Assembly (NCBI GenBank): GCA_003151275.1
Contig: PLXC01000078.1
Coordinates: forward strand, 4,246-45,918
DNA: 41,673 nt
Source of the DNA: Candidatus Melainabacteria bacterium
Lineage (GTDB): Bacteria; Cyanobacteriota; Vampirovibrionia; Obscuribacterales; Obscuribacteraceae
Reading direction: 5' to 3'
Every line of letters begins with the position of its first letter. Position 1 is the stretch's first letter. The notes beneath the pieces were generated by a model. The model was not told where the DNA came from and ran no database searches. It saw only the letters and a program-made list of their open reading frames with translations. Shown in pieces: positions 34,084 through 41,673 of this stretch. A program made the translations under genes and the position numbers.

Positions 34084-35568
34084 CTAACTCAAAGCCAATT
34101 CTAGTTCTGATAACTGACCAGTAATTTCCTCTTCAATCTTCTGCAGGTCCGCCAATAATATCCTGGGATCTGGACACTGCGTAGCCTCGCTAACGACCGC
34201 TAAGTAGCGACCAATATTCAAATCGAAGTTTTGGGCGGCAATTTCGTTCACAGGAACTAAGAAGGACTGCTCTGTTCTGCTTCTAGTTTTTTCTCCAGAG
34301 ATGTCTTTCCAGCGCGCAACTATGTCCGGTATGTTGTCGTTCTTGTGAATTTCAGCACCTAATGGTGTACGTTTATCATCGAGAGAAAATCCGTCAGCAC
34401 GCATGTCGTAGAACCACACATTGTCAGTGCCGCCGGAGTTTGTCTTGGTGAAGACGACGACAGCTGTCGATACACCTGAGTACGGTCTAAAGACGCCAGA
34501 CGGCATTGAGACTATTGCCTCCAGCTTATGTTTTTCCACAAGTGTTCGCCTGAGGTCTTTATGCGCTTTTGACGAGCTGAACAGAACGCCGTCAGGTACG
34601 ATGACAGCCGCACGACCACCAGCCTTTAGGAGTCGCAGGAACAGCGCGACAAAAAGTAATTCTGTCTTTTTCGTCTTCACAGTTTGGAGAAGGTCGCTGG
34701 CAATCGTTTCGGTATCTAGGGAACCTGCGAAGGGTGGATTTGCAAGAATCAACGTATATCGTTCTTCTTCTCCAGCGTGATCTTCAGAGAGAGAGTCTTT
34801 GTAAGTAATATTTGGATTCTCCACTCCATGGAGAAGCATATTCATGCTAGCGATACGGAGCATTGTGTTATCGAAATCGAAGCCATTGAACATCTTCTCG
34901 TGGAAGTGTTTCATTAACTTTTGGTCTGTGCGAATTTCCGGATGATTGCCTTGGAGGTATTCGCCGGCAGAAACCAAGAAACCAGCCGTGCCGCAGGCTG
35001 GATCACAGATGATATCCGTTGGCTTTGGTGCCACCAAATCCACCATCATTTTTATTATGTGGCGAGGTGTGCGAAATTGTCCATTCTGCCCTGCGCTTGC
35101 TATTTTGCCTAGCATGTATTCATAGACATCTCCCTTGGTATCGCGGTCATCCATTGGTATGTCATCGACCAGTTCGACGACCTTCGCGAGTAAGCCAGGT
35201 GTAGGGATGGTGAAACGCGCATCTCTCATGTGATGTGAGTAAGTGGAATGCTCAACTCCCCCGCGAAGATCTTTCATGAAAGGAAATACTTTCGTTGAGA
35301 CCACATCGAACATGTCCTGTGGGCTGAAGTTCTTCAGTCTCGACCAGCGGAGTCTTTCTCCATCCTTTGTAAAAGGGAAAATAGCATTGTCAATCTTGCT
35401 TCCAAGGCGATTGGCTTTCTTCTCTTGCAGCGTGTGCAGATCGTCGAGCCTGCGAATGAACAGAAGATAAGTAATCTGCTCGATCACTTCTAATGGATTC
35501 GAAATGCCACCGGACCAGAAAGCATCCCACAGCTTGTCTACTTTCAATTTAAGTTCGCCGGTTATCAC
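34084..35568 (-). CDS. hsdM: Type I R-M N6-adenine methyltransferase
   Basis: 494 residues. An N-terminal helical HsdM domain (about 1-130) leads to the methyltransferase: GQNGQFRTPRHI (about 160-171), motif I DPACGTAGF (189-197) for S-adenosylmethionine, and catalytic NPPF (277-280) typical of adenine-N6 methylation. With HsdS it protects the host site; with HsdR it forms the restriction complex. It starts at GTG 35568 without a clear ribosome site; I found no better start nearby. Length is normal for the family. Confidence 0.95.
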   Translation of the reverse strand: MITGELKLKVDKLWDAFWSGGISNPLEVIEQITYLLFIRRLDDLHTLQEKKANRLGSKIDNAIFPFTKDGERLRWSRLKNFSPQDMFDVVSTKVFPFMKDLRGGVEHSTYSHHMRDARFTIPTPGLLAKVVELVDDIPMDDRDTKGDVYEYMLGKIASAGQNGQFRTPRHIIKMMVDLVAPKPTDIICDPACGTAGFLVSAGEYLQGNHPEIRTDQKLMKHFHEKMFNGFDFDNTMLRIASMNMLLHGVENPNITYKDSLSEDHAGEEERYTLILANPPFAGSLDTETIASDLLQTVKTKKTELLFVALFLRLLKAGGRAAVIVPDGVLFSSSKAHKDLRRTLVEKHKLEAIVSMPSGVFRPYSGVSTAVVVFTKTNSGGTDNVWFYDMRADGFSLDDKRTPLGAEIHKNDNIPDIVARWKDISGEKTRSRTEQSFLVPVNEIAAQNFDLNIGRYLAVVSEATQCPDPRILLADLQKIEEEITGQLSELELALS

Positions 35569-35768
35569 AATATTTGATTCACTATTTCATATTAGGGTGC
35601 CACGCTGGCCAGTCCGTGGGACCCCCGCAGCTGACAGCTCAATAGTTTACTAAATCAAGTGATCATAGATATGAAAAAACGAGTTTCTAGGCTGATGTTC
35701 ATAGCCGCTTGGCGAAACACAGAAGCGGGGATGTCAGCAGGTAAAACCTTTTGAATCTAGAGGATATT

Positions 35769-35798
35769 AGTCACGATACCACATATGGTATCGTGACT
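35769..35798. repeat. Perfect 13-bp inverted repeat
   Basis: AGTCACGATACCA (35769-35781) and TGGTATCGTGACT (35786-35798) are exact complements around CATA. It lies 200 bases upstream of hsdM. There is no T-run, so a protein-binding site, possibly for a regulator of hsdMSR, is more likely than a terminator. Confidence 0.5.
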
Positions 35799-36239
35799 TA
35801 ACTCGACGTGAACGAACTAGGTACGACTATCACCGCACCAGTCCTTATAATTTTCATACAAATCTTCTATGCGAATTGGAGTGAGGGCGATGAGAACAAA
35901 AGAGAATGGCCGATAGATGAAAACCAGAAAATGGTGCACGAGGCTGGGCGGCACCTTCCCAACGTATCCGCAAGCTCGTTCAATTCTTCGGCTGGTGGAA
36001 ACCTTCCAACGCCGCGAAGGCGGCGCTCAGAAAATTGATTCAAAAGCGAGTTTCAATCGGTATAGAAAAGGTTACTTCCTGAGACTGGCCAGTTGAAGCC
36101 ATGGACTCGATGAGCGTTGCAAGAAGTTGTCGGACCCTTCACTCTCTGCCTCGTAAACTATGAAATCACATCGTGACATGACATGTCGCAGTCATCTAGG
36201 TATCATCACTAGCATCAGCTTATTGAACAGCAAAAGCCA

Positions 36240-36443
36240 ATGGCGGACGTGGTGCAAAAAAACACCGACAGACCGGCGACCTGTCCAAATTGTCGCATCG
36301 GCAATCCCGGTGAATCACAGCATTTGGTGCCGGCTGTTCCAGGTTGTTGTTCCAATACCATGCTCGGAAAATCTGGCTCGGTAGGAATCAAAAAAATTCG
36401 GTGCCTTCTGATTAATCTGAACTCGCGACGACTCCCCACTTGA
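36240..36443 (+). CDS. Doubtful small Cys-containing ORF
   Basis: 67 codons from ATG 36240. It contains ATCPNCRIG and later PGCCSN, which could be a zinc ribbon, and a basic C-terminus. There is no ribosome site and the opposite strand is also open, so it may be chance or a remnant. Confidence 0.2.
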   Translation: MADVVQKNTDRPATCPNCRIGNPGESQHLVPAVPGCCSNTMLGKSGSVGIKKIRCLLINLNSRRLPT

Positions 36444-36786
36444 GAGTGCTACCTCTCTTCCAGCTAAATCCTGGCGGTCACCATCAATTCGCGACTAGTT
36501 ATCATCCGACCCTATTTGCTCAAGCGTTTATGACAATAGTAATGCACGGCACCATATGCAGTGCTCGCAGCACTCGTGTTGTTCAAATAGTATTAAAAAA
36601 AATCATGAGCCAACGTAACCATAACTGGCATCGTTTCCAGTTTGTCGATTTCGGCGTGAGCACTAGCACCTTTGGCTTTCATTCGTCTGAGCTCACCTTA
36701 TAGATTGGCGTGCATGCCCGCCCAAAGCGCGGTAAAATTTCTGCTTGGCGTTCTTAATCGCCAGGCAAACAACGATGAGGTGAACC

Positions 36787-36948
36787 ATGTCGTCCAATGG
36801 ACACGGGCTTTTCCAGCTCGACAAGAGCGATACTCAATATCGTCTTCTCAACAAAGACCATGGCGTTCACTATAAGTCGCGGAATGAAATTCCTCCTTGG
36901 GAAGTACAGAAATCCAAAGTGAAGTCAAACAGAAAAAAGGCAGCTTAA
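36787..36948 (+). CDS. Small hypothetical protein, 53 aa
   Basis: ATG 36787, TAA 36946-36948, with a good ribosome site (GAGGTG, spacer about 6). The protein is hydrophilic and ends in a Lys/Arg-rich tail (SKVKSNRKKAA). Its LFQLDKSDTQYRLLNKDHGV stretch faintly recalls the N-terminus of class I fumarate hydratase (L...DDT.Y.LL....V), but the rest does not follow that family. It is either a true small protein or a stub of a lost gene. The next gene begins eight bases later if it uses TTG 36956, so the two could be co-transcribed. Confidence 0.5.
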   Translation: MSSNGHGLFQLDKSDTQYRLLNKDHGVHYKSRNEIPPWEVQKSKVKSNRKKAA

Positions 36949-36955
36949 AAGCGGG

Positions 36956-37984
36956 TTGTCATACAAACAAATTCAAAGCGCATTGAGAAAATCATTGCTG
37001 GCAATGAGCAGATGGGAGACAATAGCCTTCGCGTTTAAGGTACACAAGTTGAAACCGAAACTTCAGTTGGTATTGTTTGCCCTGGGATTTTTGATTAGTA
37101 CGCTGTCGCAACCCGCACTATGCAGGGATGCTGCACTGAGTTTAGATTTACTAAACGCAGACCACTCCATGAGCGGAGTTCTTAAGCCATACATGATTCA
37201 ACTACGTCAAGCGATTGAGAGTCGGTGGGTTCCTCGAGTAACCAGCACACCCCGTAAAACCAAAGTTTTCCTGCAACTTCGTCGAAGCGGAGAGGTTCTG
37301 CAGCTAAGCGTGGAGCAACCTTCTGGAGATCCAAGCTTTGACGATTCTGCGATGCAAGCGATCCAGGATTCAGTTCCATTTTCAGCGCTTCCGTCGAATG
37401 CAATAGGGCTCTTAGACATCGATGCGACTTTTGATAGCCGGTTTCTTGATTCGCAAGATCTGATGCATCGCGCAATTTTGCGCCAAAACAACTCCGTGGG
37501 AAATCGATATCCATCAATCCGCCCTGTTTCCGGTTATCAAGCCGCTAGAACAGAGCCTCTGCAGTCGCAGTATTCGGACCTAAGCCCAGCCGGTGCATCC
37601 GCGCAGCAATCGGAACCACTTCCAGATCCTTCGTTCAGAGATCGCTCAGGAGCGCAGGCAGCGACTGAAGCTAGCAGTCTAGATTCGAACACTGAATCCG
37701 ATGCGGATTTTGCAAAAGACCCACGTTTTAAATACAAGGATGAAACCGCATCAAGTGCATCAGCAAATTCCTCGAAAGCGCCAGATAGCGTTCCGACTGG
37801 CATCGATTTTAAGTTTTTGACCAGTCGGCAAAAAAACAATCTTAGTGCAGAAGAACGCGAATCTTATGAACAAGACTTTCAGAGTTGGCTCCAGCAACCA
37901 CCAGAAGTTCGCTTCGGAATGAAATTGATTAACCATGCCACTAAAAGTGGTGGCTCAAAAGTTATGCCTAGAAAAGTCCGCTAA
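36956..37984 (+). CDS. Exported protein with TonB-C-like domain
   Basis: 342 residues from TTG 36956; an internal ATG at 37004 would give 326. A hydrophobic segment (LQLVLFALGFLISTLSQPALC) serves as signal peptide or anchor. About residues 75-165 look like the TonB/TolA C-terminal domain: LKPYMIQLRQAIESRWVP, VFLQLRRSGEVLQLSV and DPSFDDSAMQAIQDSVPF. The rest is a low-complexity Ser/Ala/Asp-rich linker ending in a basic tail. Such proteins usually act in the periplasm in energy coupling or envelope contacts. Here the domain comes soon after the membrane segment and the linker follows it, the reverse of classical TonB, so a role in transport is doubtful. Confidence 0.78.
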   Translation: MSYKQIQSALRKSLLAMSRWETIAFAFKVHKLKPKLQLVLFALGFLISTLSQPALCRDAALSLDLLNADHSMSGVLKPYMIQLRQAIESRWVPRVTSTPRKTKVFLQLRRSGEVLQLSVEQPSGDPSFDDSAMQAIQDSVPFSALPSNAIGLLDIDATFDSRFLDSQDLMHRAILRQNNSVGNRYPSIRPVSGYQAARTEPLQSQYSDLSPAGASAQQSEPLPDPSFRDRSGAQAATEASSLDSNTESDADFAKDPRFKYKDETASSASANSSKAPDSVPTGIDFKFLTSRQKNNLSAEERESYEQDFQSWLQQPPEVRFGMKLINHATKSGGSKVMPRKVR

Positions 37985-38041
37985 CATTGGTGCAAAAATT
38001 TGAGTTCTCCGAAATCTAATAGCCGACATACAAGTGAGAAT

Positions 38042-38875
38042 ATGCGCTTAAGCATCTTTGTTTTCCCATTGGCACTTACTTTATATTGCTACCACCCGAT
38101 GGCGACGTCGGCTGAAACATTATTTGGTGGACTTGAGCATAAAGAACGGTTGGAGCCAATCAAAGAAAACCTTCGTGCAGGACAATCCTTTGAAGACAAG
38201 AAAACAAGTACGCCCGGTGACGACGGGGACTGGTTCAAAATACCTAAATGGCTTGCGGGTGATTGGATGACCGTCGATGAAGTCCAGATTTATTCCTATG
38301 ACGATAAATCCGGAACTACAGATTCATCTGCCACGAAATTGACTTCGCGGCAAAAAGAAACATTCGGTTGGCAAACAGATAATAGAGGGGACATATGGAC
38401 TACAAAGAATCCTCTAAAATTACTCGAAGGCACGGAAGACATAATGTCTAGCTTGAATGCCAAGGAAGTCAAATCAGATAATCAAGCGTCGAAGACCGAA
38501 CAGACGCCCATTACTCTAAGAATTTTAGTATTTCGGCAGAATCAACCGGTAAGGATAAGCCAGGACAAAGTGCAATTCAAATCAACCGACACCATCATTC
38601 GGATAGACAAAAGAAATGCTCGGATTGTCTCCGCGGAAAAGGCAGAAACAATTCGTCAAATTTTGCCACTAGATACGAATCTCGTCGCCGTCAGCTCGGA
38701 TGTTCAATACTACGACGAAGCTGGCTTCCCCACAAGAAGGGTAAAAATCGCATCCATACTGAAACGCACGGGTAACTTTGCAAAAACGGACGAGTTCGGG
38801 GGTAGGAATTTGCAGGCATCATTTTCAAAGTATTTGCAAAACTCTGGCAACATCGGATTAATGCCATCGAAATAG
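38042..38875 (+). CDS. Secreted protein of unknown function
   Basis: 277 residues from ATG 38042. The longer TTG start at 38000 would put 14 polar residues before the signal peptide MRLSIFVFPLALTLYCY...TSA, so I prefer the ATG. The mature part has WFKIPKWLAGDWMTVDEVQ, a beta-rich middle and no cysteine cluster or catalytic motif. The GDW segment recalls small lipocalin-like or cell-surface domains but is not enough for a call. It follows the TonB-C-like gene by 57 bases on the same strand. Confidence 0.75.
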   Translation: MRLSIFVFPLALTLYCYHPMATSAETLFGGLEHKERLEPIKENLRAGQSFEDKKTSTPGDDGDWFKIPKWLAGDWMTVDEVQIYSYDDKSGTTDSSATKLTSRQKETFGWQTDNRGDIWTTKNPLKLLEGTEDIMSSLNAKEVKSDNQASKTEQTPITLRILVFRQNQPVRISQDKVQFKSTDTIIRIDKRNARIVSAEKAETIRQILPLDTNLVAVSSDVQYYDEAGFPTRRVKIASILKRTGNFAKTDEFGGRNLQASFSKYLQNSGNIGLMPSK

Positions 38876-38884
38876 GTAAGCTCA

Positions 38885-39916
38885 GTGCAAAACATCCAAT
38901 CATACTTTAGACCTCAAACTAGAATTGCAATAATGTTGGTATCGGCTGCGATGCAAATTTTTGCTGCAATTCCAGGGACTTGCTTGGATTCTGTTGGCGA
39001 AGCATACATGGAACAAGCCGATCGCGCTTCGAAGAGAGGCGATTACAAAGCAGCAAAAAAACTTCTAAAAAAAGCGTCGATAGAGACTAGCAATCCCTAT
39101 CAAGACAAGCTTTATTTAGGCAGACTTTATAACGATTTGGGCGAGTGCTATCGCAAGCTGGCTGACGATCCAAGCTACACGCCAGATCCCAACGACAATG
39201 AAGAACAAGGGCTGAGTTCGCATCGGGATTTGATACCATTAGCAGAAACATATCTCAATAAATCGTTGGAGATAAAGGAAGGTTTGCTTGGAACGCAATC
39301 GATCGTCCTCGCTGCAGGATTGGAGAATTTAGCTGAATTGTATTTAGAAGACAACAAGTTAGACGAATCTGAGGCGTTGTATCGGAAAGCGATTGGCATT
39401 CGACAATACAAAGCAGGTGCACAAAACTGTGATAGTGCTTCCGATTACTTGCGCCTTGGTGACATTTGCGCCCATGTTAATCGGCACTCCTATGCTGAGG
39501 CAATCCAGCACTACGAGAAGGCAATGAGTTTATGGCTAACTTGCTCGAAACCGAATGAACCGGTAATTGGGAAATGTCATCAACAGATGGCTCTGCTCTA
39601 CTTCAGAACGGGAGCTTTGAGTAAGGCGGCTACGCAATACGATGCGGCAGTCGCAATTTACACTCAAAATCTCCCACGAACCAGAATGAATCTGAGTTAC
39701 ATTAAAAAGCAACTTCCGGATTTGCCTCAAGATGTATTCATGGCGGCGTGGAGTGAATACCAGAATAAGAAGGCAACCTTGCCCGCTCGTAGCCATAAAT
39801 TGATTCCCTACCTACAAAATATCTCAAGCGCGGCGCGCAGATTCGGCAAAACAAACGATGTGGAGTATTCCCAGAGTTTAATCCACGAATTGGCAACTGC
39901 CCAAGGCACGAAATGA
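38885..39916 (+). CDS. Exported TPR-repeat protein
   Basis: 343 residues from GTG 38885, with AGGTAA upstream. A signal peptide or anchor (IAIMLVSAAMQIFAAIPGTC) is followed by tetratricopeptide repeats: YMEQADRASKRGDYKAAKKL, LYNDLGECYRKL, LENLAELYLEDNKLDESEAL, YLRLGDICAHVNRHSYAEAI and QMALLYFRTGALSKAATQYD. The spacing is that of kinesin-light-chain-like TPRs (pairs of about 42 residues). TPRs bind partner proteins; here probably periplasmic or surface ones. It starts nine bases after the previous stop, so the two are likely one operon. Confidence 0.88.
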   Translation: MQNIQSYFRPQTRIAIMLVSAAMQIFAAIPGTCLDSVGEAYMEQADRASKRGDYKAAKKLLKKASIETSNPYQDKLYLGRLYNDLGECYRKLADDPSYTPDPNDNEEQGLSSHRDLIPLAETYLNKSLEIKEGLLGTQSIVLAAGLENLAELYLEDNKLDESEALYRKAIGIRQYKAGAQNCDSASDYLRLGDICAHVNRHSYAEAIQHYEKAMSLWLTCSKPNEPVIGKCHQQMALLYFRTGALSKAATQYDAAVAIYTQNLPRTRMNLSYIKKQLPDLPQDVFMAAWSEYQNKKATLPARSHKLIPYLQNISSAARRFGKTNDVEYSQSLIHELATAQGTK

Positions 39917-39941
39917 GAGTTCAGCATAAGATGACCGCTCA

Positions 39942-40793
39942 ATGAACAGCAACCAAAAGAGCATAGTGGTTATAGGCATGTTAGCCTTGTTTGGCATGCT
40001 GCTCATGCCACCATGGAAATCCAGAACATACGCACTCATTTTTGACCCTCCAGCCGGAACAGAGATAGATCTTGTTAGGCTGATGCTGCAGTGCGCTTTG
40101 GCGTTGGTATTTGCTGGCGCCATGTTCTTTGCTCTTAAGACCCATGAACAGCAAAATGGATCTAGCGAATCGCCAACCGTTGCGAAACCAAACACGCTGC
40201 CACTATATGTGGGATCAGGATTTGTGGCAATAGCTTTAGCGGTATTTGGATGGCATGAATTCAAACAGTATCAATTACAACAAGCAGCTCGCGAAGAGGT
40301 ACTAGAAGAGGAACACCGTTCGATCGCATCAGCAAGCAGAATGCTGGACGCACAAGATAGAGCTGCAGCGGTAGCAACTTCGATACGCACTCAAGAAGAA
40401 AACATCCAAAAACAAAACGCTAAGCAATCGGAAACACGCTTCAAAAAACTCGCATCCAAGAAAAGCTGGCCCGCTGTTAGCAATCAAATACCAGGAATCA
40501 AGGCGAATTTCTTTACGCACTGGAAAGACGATGTCCTTTATTACAGATTCCAAATCAGTGGCTCTCCAGCAGATTTAGAGTTTGCAACCGCCAAGAACCA
40601 TTCCTTTCAAATTGCGCTGAAAGACGCCGAAGGCACGGACAAATTCACCCTGAACATTGAGCCTTCACAGCTGCATCCCTATTCAAACCGAAGCGGAGTT
40701 TGGTCGACAATGGCGACGGATAATGCTGGTCAGCCTTGTTCCATGGAGACCTATGAAAGTCTAGCGAAGTGGGTTCTCATCAGCGAGCACTGA
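39942..40793 (+). CDS. Membrane protein with three helices and exposed C-terminal domain
   Basis: 283 residues. Helices lie at about 6-24 (IVVIGMLALFGMLLMP), 44-66 (MLQCALALVFAGAMFFAL) and 88-106 (PLYVGSGFVAIALAVFG). A charged coiled segment (about 112-175) leads to a beta-rich C-terminal domain (KDDVLYYRFQISG, FTLNIEPSQLHPYSNRSG). No family recognised. It starts 25 bases after the TPR gene, within the same run. Confidence 0.78.
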   Translation: MNSNQKSIVVIGMLALFGMLLMPPWKSRTYALIFDPPAGTEIDLVRLMLQCALALVFAGAMFFALKTHEQQNGSSESPTVAKPNTLPLYVGSGFVAIALAVFGWHEFKQYQLQQAAREEVLEEEHRSIASASRMLDAQDRAAAVATSIRTQEENIQKQNAKQSETRFKKLASKKSWPAVSNQIPGIKANFFTHWKDDVLYYRFQISGSPADLEFATAKNHSFQIALKDAEGTDKFTLNIEPSQLHPYSNRSGVWSTMATDNAGQPCSMETYESLAKWVLISEH

Positions 40794-40874
40794 CGATGAA
40801 TTCTTCTACATTCGTACAAAATGATCGATGCTCTATACTCATCACTTCCAACGAACCTGGGATATATCAAACAC

Positions 40875-41315
40875 ATGAGAATTAACACAAACATTGTTGC
40901 CGCAATAGTCATGGCTGGGCTTTCGCTACCGGCGATTGCTTACGATGTACAGGATCTCGCTGGCACCTATGTTTCCGACGCAAAGGGTTTCGTTCACATC
41001 AAGAAGCTGACAATTTCAAAAGATGACAACGGCAAAATCAAGGTACGCGTAACGCTTGCTGGCTTCCCCGACGACATTTATTTAGGCGAAGCAACAGCTG
41101 AGGTCTACCCGGACCGTGATGGACAACCGGGTGACGACAAGTTCCTTGCTTCATTGTCGAATGGAAAGCTAACCGACTTAATCGAAATCGGTCACGGAAC
41201 AAGATGGGTAGACTTTAAAGACGATGTCAGTGTTAAGTCTTTCATGAAATATGCCGATGGCAGACCCAGCGTTGTATTTAACGACATCCTCAAGAGAGAA
41301 CAAATTTCCAAATAG
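40875..41315 (+). CDS. Small secreted protein
   Basis: 146 residues from ATG 40875, which begins directly with a signal peptide (MRINTNIVAAIVMAGLSLPAIAYD, cut near AIA/YD). The upstream ATG 40821 would add 18 residues in front and is less likely. The mature protein reads as an all-beta domain: LAGTYVSDAKGFVHIKKLTI, KVRVTLAGFPDDIYLGEA, then a C-terminal WVDFKDDVSV. This is like small periplasmic or surface beta-sandwich proteins; I cannot name the family. Confidence 0.75.
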   Translation: MRINTNIVAAIVMAGLSLPAIAYDVQDLAGTYVSDAKGFVHIKKLTISKDDNGKIKVRVTLAGFPDDIYLGEATAEVYPDRDGQPGDDKFLASLSNGKLTDLIEIGHGTRWVDFKDDVSVKSFMKYADGRPSVVFNDILKREQISK

Positions 41316-41434
41316 CTTCCTATAGCCAGTTGCATTGTGTTGAAGAGCAGTCTAAATCGCAATGGCTTTCCTTCGCACGACCATGTCAAATTCACTTTCG
41401 ACTGCACGTATTCTGTCGGTGGACACGGGTAGGT

Positions 41435-41673
41435 TTATTCCTTAAATGTCCACGAGGGCGCGAACCCATTTAATTCAGCTAGTTGAAGCAAAGGCAGCAG
41501 ACTTGTCTGATAGGCTTTCCCCAAACGATCTCTGTCGAGGACAGCGGCAAAGTCTGGCAATCCGAGATCTGCGACAAAACAGCTAGCATGCTCTTCCCAG
41601 ACCTTCGGTTTAAGCAGATCGCGTGTTCTGGTAAGCGCACCGTATTGTGCAGAAACAAATGCGTCAAAATAAT
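41435..41673 (-). CDS. 3' end of an unidentified gene cut by the window edge
   Basis: The minus frame 41671-41435 is open to the right edge and ends at TAA 41437-41435, giving 78 residues without a start. Segments such as DAFVSAQYGALTRTRDLLKP, FVADLGLPDFAAVLDRDRLG and LLPLLQLAELNGFAP look like a helical, globular protein, and the frame lacks the rare residues seen in the competing frame. No family recognised. It converges on the exported-protein cluster. Confidence 0.55.
   Translation of the reverse strand, partial: YFDAFVSAQYGALTRTRDLLKPKVWEEHASCFVADLGLPDFAAVLDRDRLGKAYQTSLLPLLQLAELNGFAPSWTFKE

Larger units (their letters stand above)
35569..36786. other. Gene-poor gap between the island and the exported-protein cluster
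   Basis: About 1.2 kb. It contains the 13-bp inverted repeat at 35769-35798 and a doubtful Cys-containing ORF at 36240-36443. Other open frames (35808-36038, 36440-36703) lack ribosome sites and motifs. No tRNA, IS end or integrase trace is visible. It probably marks the right boundary of the defence island. Confidence 0.5.

Noticed and set aside
1..41673. CRISPR array, tRNA, rRNA, integrase or IS element
   Set aside because: No regularly spaced repeats, cloverleaf, rRNA segment or transposase/integrase motif was found on reading the window.

Overview
The window is mainly a bacterial defence island (about 1.7-35.6 kb). It is flanked on the right by a run of small exported-protein genes (about 36.8-41.3 kb) and on the left by about 1.7 kb of mostly decayed DNA. 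The organism cannot be fixed from this stretch alone. A TonB-C-like exported protein and a MotA/MotB-type motor (ZorAB) point to a bacterium with a Gram-negative-type envelope. GC is moderate. The run of signal-peptide, TPR and TonB-C-like small proteins reminds me of uncultured Obscuribacterales/Melainabacteria genomes, but that is a guess.

Layout, left to right. (1) 1-1740: no intact large gene. It holds a broken LysM-protein remnant on the minus strand (967-1296), a possible 25-codon hydrophobic peptide with its own promoter and ribosome site (377-454), and a palindrome lying on a candidate promoter (1421-1476). (2) 1741-6110: an OLD-family ATPase/TOPRIM nuclease overlapping a UvrD-like helicase by ATGA, which is a Gabija-like pair. 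(3) 6111-6773: a broken fragment resembling DUF4062. (4) 6780-13110: three translationally coupled genes for a SNF2-type helicase, an SbcD/Mre11-type nuclease and an SbcC/Rad50-type ATPase. I do not recognise this combination as a named defence system. (5) 13717-21152: a complete type I Zorya operon, zorABCD. (6) 21284-24327: a DUF4297-like nuclease plus a HerA ATPase. (7) 29109-24493, minus strand: a compact five-gene operon built round a QueC-like enzyme, with a PD-(D/E)XK-like nuclease, a small protein starting MGTS, and two proteins I cannot place firmly. This is the best candidate for an undescribed or barely described system. (8) 35568-29430, minus strand: a type I restriction-modification operon, hsdM-hsdS-hsdR. 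(9) 35569-36786: gene-poor, with a perfect 13-bp inverted repeat. (10) 36787-41315: one very small ORF, then a TonB-C-like protein, a secreted protein, a TPR protein, a three-helix membrane protein and a small secreted protein. (11) 41435 to the right edge: the 3' end of an unidentified minus-strand gene.

Taken together, the island stacks at least four recognisable DNA-targeting defence modules (Gabija-like, Zorya, DUF4297-HerA, type I R-M) and two less familiar operons. Genes inside each module overlap or nearly touch, while modules are separated by gaps of up to several hundred bases that contain gene debris. This fits serial insertion of cassettes. All gene functions are read from motifs in the translations; no database search was run.
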